Origin: Alkalihalobacillus trypoxylicola
GTDB lineage: Bacteria; Bacillota; Bacilli; Bacillales; Bacillaceae_D
DNA: 64,000 nucleotides
NCBI RefSeq assembly: GCF_001590785.1
Contig: NZ_LTAO01000038.1
Location: 106,484-170,483, forward strand
Direction: 5' to 3'
Positions 9,151 through 17,809 of the stretch are shown here, one piece after another. The first letter of the stretch is position 1; every line of letters begins with the position of its first letter. The notes under the pieces were generated by a model, which saw only the letters and a list, made by a program, of their open reading frames with translations, did not search any database and was not told the origin of the DNA. A program made the position numbers and the translations under genes.

Positions 9151-10813
9151 CAAAACCGGTCTTAAATCGTAAAAAAGAGTGGGATGAACATTTTTTTGTT
9201 CATCCCACTCTTTCATTTTGCTTCTTTTTAAGGTGAATAGAGGCAGTTGGGTGGTGGCTGCGGTGAACTTTCTTAAGTTCACCGCCATAAGGGCAATGCC
9301 AAGTTCATTACGAACCTTGGCTTTGCCTCTCACCGAAAAACGAGTGAAACGCAAATTTGCCTTCAAATTCCCAAAAACTGGTTCTACCTCAATCTTGCGT
9401 TTACGATAGATGTGACCTGTTTTTTCGTTTGAAAGCCAATCTTGGATTTTCGATTTTTGGGATTCCCATTTTACGTTTCGATAGATTCGTCGATGGTTTC
9501 CTTCTTTTGCCGTCGTACATTCCGTACGGAATGGGCAAAGGTGACAATTTTCACATTTATAGACTCGGAAAGTTCTCTGAAAACCTGTACGGTCTTTCTT
9601 CTTGGATTCATACTGAAACGTCACACGTTGCTGGTTTGGACATATAAAGCAATCTTCCTTTTGGTGATACGTCCATTGGTCAGCGCGATAGGGATTATTC
9701 TGATGTTTCTTTGTTTGCTCTTTTCTATATGTACTATAGGTAATGAGAGGGGTGCGTTGCTTTTGTTCGATAATTTCTTGATAGTTCTGTTCACTGCCAT
9801 ATCCAGCGTCTGCCACAATGTACTCAGGTAGGTCAAAATAACGGCTTTCAATCGTTTCTAAAAAAGGAAGAAGGGTTCGTGTATCCGTTGGGTTGGGATA
9901 AATGTCGTAAGCAAGTGTATATTGGTTTTCGGTGGCAATTTGAACATTGTAACCTGGTTTTAACTGACCGTTGTTCATATAATCATCCTTCATGCGCATG
10001 AACGTCGCCGCTTCATCCGTCTTGGAATAGCTGTTTCGGTCGCCAAAAATCACACCAGCTCGGTCATATTTATGTTTCCGTTCAACAAACTCACGGAGCT
10101 GCTTTCTTATCTGCTTAGGTCCTTTGCGTTTGAAACGTAAGTTTTTCCGCTCCTCGACATCTTGGCTCCCTTCGATTTGTTGATCAAATTCTTCCACCAC
10201 TCCCTCTACATGGTGAAGAATGGCTTCCATCTCTTTTGTACTCAGCGTATCTGGGTTCTCTTGTTGTATGGCTGGAATGACTTGGTCTTTCACGATCATA
10301 CATGGACATCGATTTTTCAATAAGCTTCTCACAATAGCGATTCACCGATTTTTTCCATACAAAGGAGAATTTATTGGCGTTCGCTTCTAACTTCGTTCCA
10401 TCAATAAAAATAGCTTCTTCTTCAATCTGTTTTTCTTGGACCAGTTTCGTACGAAACTGAACGAAGCACTGACGTAAGAGTTCGCTCATACGATCATGTG
10501 CACGAAATCGGTTAATGGAGCGGTAACTTGGTTCAGCTCCTTGCGCAAGCCACATCATACGCACACTATCTTTCACAAGAGCTTCAATTTTTCGACCGGA
10601 AAACGCTGATTGCGTATAACCACATAAGAGGATTTTTAACATCATGCGAGGGTGATAGCCTGGTCGTCCGGTTTCACGAAGGAATACAGAGAACGCTTCA
10701 TCTGGAATACTTTCTACTAAGTGGTGAATGGCAAAAGCAATATCAGTTTCTTGAAGTTTTCTTTCTAAATCTAAAGGCAAAACCACTTGGTTCATGTTAT
10801 AATTTTGAAACAT
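9040..10813 (-). pseudogene. IS1182-family transposase, frameshifted
   Basis: DDE transposase of the IS1182 type. The N-terminal frame (10813 to 10184) begins MFQNYNMNQVVLPLDLE and contains FIDGTKLEANANK with the first catalytic Asp. The rest lies in another frame (readable from 10332 to 9040), with VADAGYGSEQNY (second Asp) and KRKIEVEPVFGNLKANLRF (catalytic Glu). The switch maps to about 10290-10330, where one extra base around gtgaaagacc would explain it. Full members of the family are single frames, so this is a disabling indel. The second frame also lacks a stop at the element's end and runs through the hairpin at 9177-9210 into the repeat array, to a stop at 9040. Confidence 0.85.
9166..9210 (-). 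terminator. hairpin terminator at the left end of the IS1182 element
   Basis: gagtgggatgaaca (9177-9190) pairs with tgttcatcccactc (9197-9210). On the minus strand the stem is followed by six T, so it ends transposase transcription. It overlaps the element's inverted end. Confidence 0.7.
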
Positions 10814-10973
10814 AAGGACCCTTCTTTCTGATAATTGGGTTGTGGTGACTTTATTTTATCAGAAGTGGTCCTTATTTTTGATCCCTAAATTTAAGAAAGC
10901 CGCTAAAAGTTCCATGGAACTTTTAACGGCTTTCTTTTTACTTAGAGGAGAGTTTTGTCCCAGCCCCTCTCGA
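9172..10973 (-). mobile_element. IS1182-family insertion sequence, inactivated
   Basis: About 1.8 kb containing a disrupted minus-strand transposase. The left edge carries agagtgggatgaac (about 9176-9189) and the right edge, read inward on the minus strand, agaggggctgggac (10970-10957); these are imperfect inverted ends. Outside both edges lie units of the 52-bp array, so the element inserted into that array. A strong palindrome sits at 10894-10937 just inside the right end and a hairpin terminator just inside the left. I cannot recognise a clear target duplication, so the exact ends are uncertain by some tens of bases. Confidence 0.75.
10894..10937. terminator. perfect palindrome upstream of the transposase
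   Basis: agaaagccg(c)taaaagttcc with its complement ggaacttttaacggctttct, followed by Ts on the plus strand and preceded by As. It lies about 80 bp outside the transposase start, inside the element. Such hairpins can shield a transposase gene from outside transcription; that role is inferred. Confidence 0.6.
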
Positions 10974-10984
10974 TTAAGAAAAGC

Positions 10985-11130
10985 GGTCAAAAGGAGAAGC
11001 ACTATTCACCCGAAAAAGGCGGTGAACCAAGAAACTGGTCAAAAGAAGCTCTCATTTAGCCTGAAATGACAGCATCAGCATTAAAACAGTCAAAGGAGAA
11101 GCTCTATTCACTGGAAACGGGAGTGTTCGC
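10985..11130. repeat. 52-bp tandem repeat array, right part
   Basis: Two further full units at 10985 and 11037 and a decaying third from 11088 continue the array of 8761-9150 on the other side of the IS1182 element. The first is of the ctattcacccgaaaa type, the second of the hairpin type (tcatttagcctgaaatga). Confidence 0.88.
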
Positions 11131-11164
11131 AGTAGAGTACGTGATTAAGCCAATTTAATCATAA

Positions 11165-11203
11165 TAAAAAGAATCAAGAAGTATACAATTCCTTGATTCT
11201 TTA
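11165..11203 (-). terminator. terminator of ytfP
   Basis: Read on the minus strand: aagaatcaaggaa, an eight-base loop, ttcttgattctt and then a T-rich tail. It lies 30 bp past the ytfP stop codon. Confidence 0.75.
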
Positions 11204-11231
11204 AGCCTTAACTCCTTCTTCTCAAAAAGGG

Positions 11232-12497
11232 CTAGTGGTTATTTAAGCTTTCTGCGGCAGCCTTTCCTGCTGAATAGCCTGTTGAAAAGGCACATGTAAT
11301 ATTATAGCCACCTGTATAACCATGAATATCGAGTACTTCACCGCAGAAGTATAAGCCGTTTTGTTTTCTTGAATGCATAGATTTTGGTTCAACTTCTTTG
11401 ACGGAAACTCCACCACCGGTCACAAAGGCTTTTTCGATTGATAATGTTCCATTGACAGTAAAAGTAAAATCTTTAAAACAAGATATAAGATTTCGGATTT
11501 GTTCATGTGGAACTTGATTCGCCGCAATTGATGGCTCAAAAGATAAGCGTGTAAACATGTAATCTAATATTCGGTCAGGTAGATAAGCCTTTATCCCATT
11601 TCTAAAAGATTTTTTTGGGTTTTCTTTTACAATATGGAGAATATCTTGAAATAGCTCTTCTTTATGTTGATGAGGAAATAAATCGATACTCATTTCTACT
11701 TGATTGGTTTTAAATTTCTTTAATGCTTTAACGACAAATTGACTACATCTTAATGCGGCAGGGCCAGAAATTCCAAAATGAGTAAAGAGCAAATCGCCTT
11801 CATGACTAATAATCGTTTTTCCCTTTGGATTGATAACCGAAAGCTTGATAGCTCTTAGAGAAAGACCTTGAAGTAACTTTTCCTTGATAAACGGTTCATT
11901 GGAAGTAATCGGAACCTCCGTCGGATATAACTCGGTTATCGTATGCCCTGCTTTTTTCGCCCACGGGTATGCGTCACCTGTACTTCCAGTATGAGGAACA
12001 GACTTGCCTCCTGTTGCGATGATGATTTTTTTAGTAGGAATCGACTTATTGTTATTTAATAGCACTTCTTTAACAGAACCATTTTCGAAAGAGATATCCT
12101 TTACGGTTGTATTGGTTCTAATTTCAACTCCAAGTGTACGAACTTTATTTAATAAAGCCTCTACGACTGTTTTTGCTTTATCCGTAATCGGAAACATTCT
12201 TCCGTGGTCTTCTTCCTTTAAAGCGATTCCGAGTGATTCGAAGAATGAAATAATATCCTCGTTATCAAAAACGGAAAAAGGACTATGCATAAATTTACCA
12301 TTTCCTGGGATGTGTTCTATTAACGTTTTTCTTTCCATTCGATTTGTAACATTACACCGTCCACCACCTGAAATCGCTAATTTCCGGCCCAATTTATCAC
12401 CCTTATCAATGAGTAAAACTTTTGCTCCATGTTGGGCTGCCGAAACAGAGGCCATTAAACCTGATGGACCTCCTCCAATAACTAAAACATCATACAT
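11232..12497 (-). CDS. ytfP: HI0933/BaiN-family flavoprotein (YtfP)
   Basis: NAD(P)/FAD-dependent oxidoreductase of the HI0933 family, 421 residues. Seen: the N-terminal dinucleotide-binding motif [12 protein letters not shown] at 6-17; the family signature [16 protein letters not shown] at about 37-52; [19 protein letters not shown] near 160; and a C-terminal FAD closure, [16 protein letters not shown] near 385-400. All are expected for an intact, functional flavoprotein. The substrate is not established for B. subtilis YtfP; relatives include bile-acid reductase BaiN. It stands alone on the minus strand downstream of the repeat array, with its own terminator. Confidence 0.88.
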   Translation of the reverse strand: MYDVLVIGGGPSGLMASVSAAQHGAKVLLIDKGDKLGRKLAISGGGRCNVTNRMERKTLIEHIPGNGKFMHSPFSVFDNEDIISFFESLGIALKEEDHGRMFPITDKAKTVVEALLNKVRTLGVEIRTNTTVKDISFENGSVKEVLLNNNKSIPTKKIIIATGGKSVPHTGSTGDAYPWAKKAGHTITELYPTEVPITSNEPFIKEKLLQGLSLRAIKLSVINPKGKTIISHEGDLLFTHFGISGPAALRCSQFVVKALKKFKTNQVEMSIDLFPHQHKEELFQDILHIVKENPKKSFRNGIKAYLPDRILDYMFTRLSFEPSIAANQVPHEQIRNLISCFKDFTFTVNGTLSIEKAFVTGGGVSVKEVEPKSMHSRKQNGLYFCGEVLDIHGYTGGYNITCAFSTGYSAGKAAAESLNNH

Positions 12498-12884
12498 GAC
12501 TGATCATCCTTTTTTACGACAAATCTTATTTTCTTTGTCTAGTTTACCTTAAATGATTCTAGCTTACTAAGTTTTTTTAATTAGTATTCATTTTATTTAG
12601 GTAGTTTTTTTCTTGATAAGTTCACTTTATAGAATGTACGAAAAATGATAATGAAGAAAGGAAAAAGTAAAAGAGAGTTTAGGAGAGGGAAATAGTAGGT
12701 GGGGGATAAAAATGGTGATTATCCATGGTCAAATGTTGAATGAGCGTTTTCGTTAACTAGCAACTATAAAGGCCAGAATTTTTATTGGGTGACAACAACG
12801 AGATAGAGGTGCTGTTGGAAACTGAACTATTATTGACTTTGTTGATATAAATATGAATCACACCAAACTTTTCCATTTGGAGTA
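12498..12884. other. intergenic gap, nothing recognised
   Basis: AT-rich sequence between two minus-strand genes. I see only tiny frames (for example a 14-codon one at about 12712 after a purine-rich stretch) and no repeat, RNA or promoter I can support. Confidence 0.4.
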
Positions 12885-13166
12885 TTAATCTATTAAAAAG
12901 AAAAATGACAGCCATATAATAAATAAAACCTGAAATATTATAATAGCAAATAGAGGTATAGAAAAAATAATCATGATCAATCTATACTTGTTGTTCTTTA
13001 TTAAATAAATCGTAATCATTAAAAAAGGAGTAAGGTAGAAATACAAGGGGGCCAATAAAAAATAAGTATTATAATATGGGATGATGACGACCACTAAATA
13101 AACGATTAACACTAATAGCTTAGCAACCTTTTTGAAATTAACGTCTTTTATGTTAATGATCATCAC
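12885..13166 (-). CDS. small hypothetical membrane protein
   Basis: A 93-residue protein I do not recognise. It is almost entirely hydrophobic: three likely membrane helices at about 14-32 (VAKLLVLIVYLVVVIIPYY), 35-54 and 62-90, with short charged loops (KNNKYR). AT content is higher than in neighbouring genes. The start is uncertain: a GTG at 13166 and ATG at 13163 lie right against a possible ribosome site AAAAGG. It has no partner gene, and its upstream edge abuts a copy of the dispersed fold-back repeat. It could be a genuine small membrane protein or a chance hydrophobic frame in AT-rich DNA; I lean to real. Confidence 0.5.
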   Translation of the reverse strand: MMIINIKDVNFKKVAKLLVLIVYLVVVIIPYYNTYFLLAPLYFYLTPFLMITIYLIKNNKYRLIMIIFSIPLFAIIIFQVLFIIWLSFFFLID

Positions 13167-13227
13167 CTTTTCTTATATTTATTAGTTATTCTATTTCATA
13201 ATTATCCCATTTTTTACTAATTGAATC

Positions 13228-13483
13228 AAATTTATTATTCAAATCTTAGAATGAAAACCGAACGATTAGGTTTTTGATTTTCACTTAAGGTAGATGCTTT
13301 CCCAAGGGCTTGTCTTCAGCTAACTCTGACTACGCAGAGCTTCGCCAGAGTGGATCTTCAGACTGCGCTGTTCCTTTGGGAGTCACTACCTACCGTTTCA
13401 ATCAACGAGATGATTCATAAACATTCAAGACATATTTTATAATAAAAGTATGGTTTCATTCACTTATAGAGCAATGATGAAAT
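13228..13483 (-). repeat. MITE-like fold-back repeat, copy A
   Basis: Inverted copy of the ~250-bp element also at 22239, 24250 and 28849. Diagnostic blocks, read on the plus strand: aatgaaaaccgaac, ggtagatgctttcccaaggg, taactctgactacgcagagc, tttgggagtcactacctacc and agagcaatgatgaaattcac. Outer ends are inverted repeats of each other, and the ctttcccaaggg and ctcccaaagg blocks form a second inverted pair, so the whole element folds back. No coding capacity. Confidence 0.85.
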
Positions 13484-13757
13484 TCACTCCTTTGAAGTTA
13501 TTATTCAAATTTTCGAAAGTGAAGCTTGAGAACCTATGTAACCTATACTTATTCTGATTTAACGAATGGCGATAAGGATTATAAACATGCGTATCCGGGG
13601 GAAAAGTCATTCGCTCGTGCTTTTCGTCTTCGATAAGTTTTCTTTCTGTATAGATTGAAAATGAAATGGGGATTAATATTCTTAATTAAACAAAGGTAGT
13701 TAGAGGAAAAATAGAATAGCGTTTAAATAACTAAATAAATGAAAAGGAGGCTTTTCA

Positions 13758-14051
13758 ATGTTTCCTGATGTGCAAACCAATATATGGGATGCTGTTATAG
13801 CCGTACCGTTAATCATCGTATTGACTATGGTTTTTAAGTTAATCGTAAAGCCGAAGGATATTTGGGTGCCGACGTTTGCCAATTTCTTAGGCTATGGAAT
13901 TTCTATTTTGATTAGTCATCGTCATGATTTAGCAGCAGGAATTTTTATGGGCTTTTTTTATGGATCAGCTGCCATTGGAACCTATTCAGCATGGAAAACA
14001 TCTTGGGTAGCCTTTCGCCAACCTGAGACACAAATAGATGATAAATTGTGA
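13758..14051 (+). CDS. small conserved-looking membrane protein, function unknown
   Basis: A 97-residue protein I do not recognise. Three hydrophobic segments suggest membrane helices: about 12-30 (AVIAVPLIIVLTMVFKLIV), 40-53 (FANFLGYGISILIS) and 58-79 (LAAGIFMGFFYGSAAIGTYS), with basic residues KPK after the first. The ribosome site aaaaggagg lies seven bases before the ATG, so translation is likely. It stands alone on the plus strand, about 275 bp after fold-back repeat copy A and 230 bp before the YjbQ-family gene. Size and topology resemble small holin-like or general stress membrane proteins, but nothing specific supports a function. Confidence 0.7.
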   Translation: MFPDVQTNIWDAVIAVPLIIVLTMVFKLIVKPKDIWVPTFANFLGYGISILISHRHDLAAGIFMGFFYGSAAIGTYSAWKTSWVAFRQPETQIDDKL

Positions 14052-14281
14052 CTTTTTTATGAGAGGAACCACCTCGTTTCCTCTTATTACATGATGGACT
14101 CGCGAAAATAGATACTTTATACCTATACTTATCAAAACCTATGCTATCTTATCAAATAAGATAGTATTTTTTATTTATTATTTAATTATTACTAGTCGAT
14201 AATTGAAAAGTCCTATTTTGAGTAGTATAGTCAATGATAGTATATAACCGTAAAGTGGAAGGAAATCGGAGGGAATTATTT

Positions 14282-14683
14282 ATGTTAACAAAAGAATCAC
14301 TTCAAACGCGTGAGAGAGATCAAATGGTTGATATTACAAAAAGTATTGATAAATATATACAGCAAAGTCGAGTGAAAGATGGTATGGCCATCGTTTATTG
14401 TCCTCATACAACGGCGGGGATTACGATTAATGAGAATGCTGACCCTGATGTTAAGCATGATATGCTCATGCGCTGGGACGAAGTATATCCTTGGTTACAT
14501 AATCAATATCGACATATGGAAGGCAATTCGGCTTCTCATTTAAAAGCAAGTACTGTCGGGAGCTCTCAAACGATTATTATTAAGGATGGTCGCTTGTTAT
14601 TAGGGACTTGGCAGGGAGTCTATTTTTGTGAATTTGATGGACCTCGTCATCGAACTTACTACGTTAAAGTAATAGAGGGATAA
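14282..14683 (+). CDS. YjbQ/UPF0047 family protein
   Basis: Small cytosolic protein of 133 residues from the widespread UPF0047 (YjbQ, TIGR00149) family, like YugU of B. subtilis. Some databases name it a secondary thiamine-phosphate synthase because E. coli YjbQ can replace ThiE when overproduced; the true role is open. The conserved histidine motifs are present: [15 protein letters not shown] near 37-51 and [10 protein letters not shown] near 82-91, with the C-terminal [10 protein letters not shown] start at ATG 14282 because GGAGGG lies eight bases upstream; the frame stays open further up without a ribosome site. It precedes ytgP by 37 bp and may be co-transcribed with it. Confidence 0.85.
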   Translation: MLTKESLQTRERDQMVDITKSIDKYIQQSRVKDGMAIVYCPHTTAGITINENADPDVKHDMLMRWDEVYPWLHNQYRHMEGNSASHLKASTVGSSQTIIIKDGRLLLGTWQGVYFCEFDGPRHRTYYVKVIEG

Positions 14684-14720
14684 GTTTTGAAGAGTAAGCG
14701 AGAACAGTAGGAGGAAGATG

Positions 14721-16352
14721 ATGGGGGATTCAAAATTATTAAGAGGTACATTTATACTCACAGCAGCAACACTGCTTTCAAAAATATTAGGGTTTCTATA
14801 TATTATTCCATTTAGTCATTTAGTTGGTGCTACAGGAATTAAATTATATCAGTTTGGATATATTCCATATACGGTTATGCTCAGTTTGGCAACGGCAGGA
14901 ATCCCTTTAGCTGTTTCTAAGTTTGTCTCAAAGTATCAGGCTTTAGAAGATTATCATACAGGCTATCGTTTGTTTCGGTCTGGACTGCTATTAATGACGG
15001 CCTCAGGTTTGGTTGCTTTCTTATTATTATTTCTACTTGCACCTGTGATGGCTCCTTATATTTCACCGGAATCAAAGGCTGGTAAAGGTGTTTATTCATT
15101 GGAAGATATCGTTTTTACAATTCGTATGGTGAGTGTAGCTTTACTAGTAGTTCCTTTGATGGCAATTATAAGAGGATATTTTCAAGGGTTTCAGTCGATG
15201 GGACCAACCAGTGTCTCACAGGTTATTGAACAAATCGTTCGTATATGTTTTATTCTAGCAGCTGCCTTTCTTATTATGAATGTCGGCTCCAATAATTTGG
15301 TACTAGCTGTTGGATTTGCTACCTTAGGTGCCTTTATAGGAGCAATCGGTGGATTAGCCGTTCTGATCTACTATTGGTTAAAGAGACGAAGGGGCATTTT
15401 GGAACAAGTAGAGAGAAGTAAGGTTCGACATGATATTTCTTTAAAAGAAATGTATAAAGAGATTATCATCTATGCATTACCGCTTTCTTTTGTAGGATTA
15501 GCTATTCCTTTGTTCCAATTTATTGATTTATTCTCTGTTGAAGCAGGTTTAAATGCTATTAATTCTCCTAATACGGATGCTTTTTTTGGGATTTTAACAG
15601 GTACCGTACATAAAGTTGTCCTCATTCCAATGGCATTAGCGACCGCTTTATCTATTACGCTAGTACCTACGATAACGAGGTCATTTACGAACCGAGATCA
15701 TGAAACTCTACAAAAGCAAATTACTCAAACCTATCAAATTATCTTATTTATTTCTATACCTGCGGCTATTGGTATGTTCGTTTTAGGTGATAGTATTTAT
15801 ATTTCTTTATATGGATTTGATCATGAGGTGTTAGGTGGGGCTATTTTAAGTATTTACGGACCTATCACAATATTATTCTCCATATTTGCTGTAACATCGG
15901 CGATTCTGCAAGGAATGAACCGACAAAAAACAGCGGTACTTGCTTTAATCGTAGGACTAATGATAAAAATGCTAACCAATTATTGGTTTATTATTACGTT
16001 TGGGGAATATGGAGCGATTATTTCCAGTTATTTAGGATTTGGAATAGCGATCGCGATTAACGTTTGGGGTATTGGACATTATGCGAACTTCCGCTATGGT
16101 TTTATTGTGAAAAGGCTATTATTGATGTCTATATTTTCTATCATCATGTTAATAGGTGTGTGGTTAGTGAATGAAGGTCTACAAACCGTACTACCGCTTG
16201 AAAGTAGATTCAATAGTTTCATTGTCATGATTGTTGGAGTTCTAGTAGGAGTCATCATCTATTTCTATTTGGCTGTCCGTTCTCATTTAGCTGGTAAAAT
16301 TTTAGGGAATCGTTTTACTGTCTTAAAATATAAGAAAAAAAATCAAGAATAA
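14721..16352 (+). CDS. ytgP: MurJ-type lipid II flippase (YtgP)
   Basis: Polysaccharide-transport (MOP/MVF) membrane protein of about 543 residues with some 14 helices; orthologue of B. subtilis YtgP/MurJ, which moves lipid II across the cytoplasmic membrane for peptidoglycan synthesis. Visible family features include the N-terminal LLRGTFILTAATLLSKILGFLY, the AGIPLAVSKFVSKYQA segment with conserved charged residues in helix 2-3, IRGYFQGFQSMGPTSVSQVIEQIVR near 150-175, and KVVLIPMALATALSITLVPTI near 290-310. ATG 14721 is six bases from GGAGG; an ATG directly before it (14718) is too close. The flippase is followed at once by two SEDS polymerases, which use its product. Confidence 0.9.
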   Translation: MGDSKLLRGTFILTAATLLSKILGFLYIIPFSHLVGATGIKLYQFGYIPYTVMLSLATAGIPLAVSKFVSKYQALEDYHTGYRLFRSGLLLMTASGLVAFLLLFLLAPVMAPYISPESKAGKGVYSLEDIVFTIRMVSVALLVVPLMAIIRGYFQGFQSMGPTSVSQVIEQIVRICFILAAAFLIMNVGSNNLVLAVGFATLGAFIGAIGGLAVLIYYWLKRRRGILEQVERSKVRHDISLKEMYKEIIIYALPLSFVGLAIPLFQFIDLFSVEAGLNAINSPNTDAFFGILTGTVHKVVLIPMALATALSITLVPTITRSFTNRDHETLQKQITQTYQIILFISIPAAIGMFVLGDSIYISLYGFDHEVLGGAILSIYGPITILFSIFAVTSAILQGMNRQKTAVLALIVGLMIKMLTNYWFIITFGEYGAIISSYLGFGIAIAINVWGIGHYANFRYGFIVKRLLLMSIFSIIMLIGVWLVNEGLQTVLPLESRFNSFIVMIVGVLVGVIIYFYLAVRSHLAGKILGNRFTVLKYKKKNQE

Positions 16353-16451
16353 AGAAGAAAAATAGTGTAAAATATCGGGTTGCTTAAAAAAACGCGTATT
16401 CTATAAGGGAAATCAAAAGTTGACTAATTACAAAAGGGAATGAAAAGCACT

Positions 16452-16479
16452 TTTGAATTATTAAATCCTTTGCTATAAT
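16452..16479 (+). promoter_or_regulatory. probable sigma-A promoter upstream of the SEDS pair
   Basis: TTTGAA at 16452-16457, a 16-base spacer and a perfect TATAAT at 16474-16479. A further hairpin, gcccctta / taaggggc, lies at about 16554-16581 in the leader, not followed by T's, so it may stabilise the leader or attenuate rather than terminate. Confidence 0.55.
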
Positions 16480-16632
16480 GAAAGCAACCGATTGTATTTG
16501 AACAAAGCTCGTTTTATGCTCATAAAAATATAAACTACGTTCATTCACCCCTATGCCCCTTATCATAGTTGTTTAAGGGGCTTAGAGACGGTTACAAGTC
16601 TTGTAGGAGTATCAGATAATCTGGGGGTTTAT

Positions 16633-17781
16633 ATGAAATATTCTTTAAAAAAAGATAATGATTGGATTTTAATCATTACCATATTTATTTTAACGATTTT
16701 TGGTCTACTTATGGTATTTAGTGCGAGTTATGTACGTTCATATGCATTATTTGATGGCGACCCTTATCATTTTATTAAAAGACAGTTTGCATGGTTTGCT
16801 CTAGCGACGATTGCTTTTTTTATCGTCATGCACTTCCAATACCGTTTTCTTCAAAAACTATCACCACTATTTATTTTGATTTCTATTCTATTATTAATAT
16901 TAATAAAAGTACCTGGCTTTGGAGAAGAAATAAATGGGGCTGAAAGGTGGCTATCATTAGGGCCACTCACTATACAGCCATCTGAATTAGTGAAGATAGC
17001 TGTTATTATTTATCTAGCTCAAGTATATACATCAAAACAAGCATACATAAACCAATTTGTTCGAGGAGTATTACCTCCACTAGTTTTAGTAGGAGTGATT
17101 TTCTCACTCATCATGCTGCAACCAGATTTAGGTACAGCGACTTCGATTATGATGGTTGCGATGCTGTTAGCTTTTTTTTCTGGAGCAAGATTTATTCATT
17201 TGGCTGGTTTAGTCGTTGTAGGGGGAGGGGTTGTTACAGCCTATGCTTTTTCTGAGTCCTATCGCTTAAGACGACTGATTTCTTATACGGATCCTTTTGC
17301 TGATATGGGGGGGCAAGGCTTACAATTAACACAGTCTTATATCGCCTTTGCTCATGGTGGAGTATCAGGAACTGGACTTGGACAGAGTGTTCAAAAGCTT
17401 CTCTACCTACCAGAGGCACATACGGATTTTATTTTAGCGATTATCGGGGAAGAATTAGGTATTTTCGGCATTATTTTTGTTTTTGCCTGTTATATTTTGA
17501 TTATATTTCGCGGAGTAACGATTGGTTCTCGCTGTAAATCACCATTTGGAAGCTTATTAGCCTTCGGGATTACCTTTCAATTGGCTATACAAATAGTCTT
17601 TAATGTCGGAGCTGTAACGGGGCTCTTACCGATAACAGGAATCACTTTGCCTCTTTTAAGTAATGGGGGATCCTCGTTATTGGTTACGTTAGTTTCATTA
17701 GCGATATTAGCTAATATTGCACGAAATAATATTAGACAACAACGGATGAAAGAGGAACCTAACGAACAGGTTCCTGCCTAA
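16633..17781 (+). CDS. SEDS-family peptidoglycan glycosyltransferase, FtsW/RodA type (first of pair)
   Basis: Ten-helix SEDS protein of 382 residues that polymerises lipid II, normally with a class B PBP partner. Key features: FSASYVRSY after helix 1; GAERWLSLGPLTIQPSELVK near 103-122; QPDLGTATS near 164-172; PEAHTDFILAIIGEELG near 256-272, with the Asp equivalent to the catalytic aspartate of RodA; and PITGITLPLLSNGGSSLL near 335-352. The SNGGSS form and loop resemble FtsW more than SpoVE, but I will not assign the paralogue. The gene has its own promoter and precedes a second SEDS gene by 28 bp. No class B PBP gene is nearby. Confidence 0.87.
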   Translation: MKYSLKKDNDWILIITIFILTIFGLLMVFSASYVRSYALFDGDPYHFIKRQFAWFALATIAFFIVMHFQYRFLQKLSPLFILISILLLILIKVPGFGEEINGAERWLSLGPLTIQPSELVKIAVIIYLAQVYTSKQAYINQFVRGVLPPLVLVGVIFSLIMLQPDLGTATSIMMVAMLLAFFSGARFIHLAGLVVVGGGVVTAYAFSESYRLRRLISYTDPFADMGGQGLQLTQSYIAFAHGGVSGTGLGQSVQKLLYLPEAHTDFILAIIGEELGIFGIIFVFACYILIIFRGVTIGSRCKSPFGSLLAFGITFQLAIQIVFNVGAVTGLLPITGITLPLLSNGGSSLLVTLVSLAILANIARNNIRQQRMKEEPNEQVPA

Positions 17782-17809
17782 ATTAGTTTGTGGTTGTTTG
17801 GAGGAGAAA

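Noticed and set aside
8897..9236. Two plus-strand frames over the tandem repeats
   Set aside because: They are by-products of the array: the 52-bp period rotates the frame, there is no ribosome site, and the peptide only mirrors the repeat.
10184..10332. Programmed frameshift in the IS1182 transposase
   Set aside because: IS1182 transposases are normally a single frame and I see no classic slippery heptamer; a simple indel is more likely.
8761..11130. CRISPR array
   Set aside because: Units of 52 bp touch each other and vary internally; there is no constant repeat alternating with unique spacers and no cas gene.
13700..13882. Minus-strand 60-codon frame over the small membrane protein gene
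   Set aside because: Antisense shadow of the plus-strand gene, which has a strong ribosome site.
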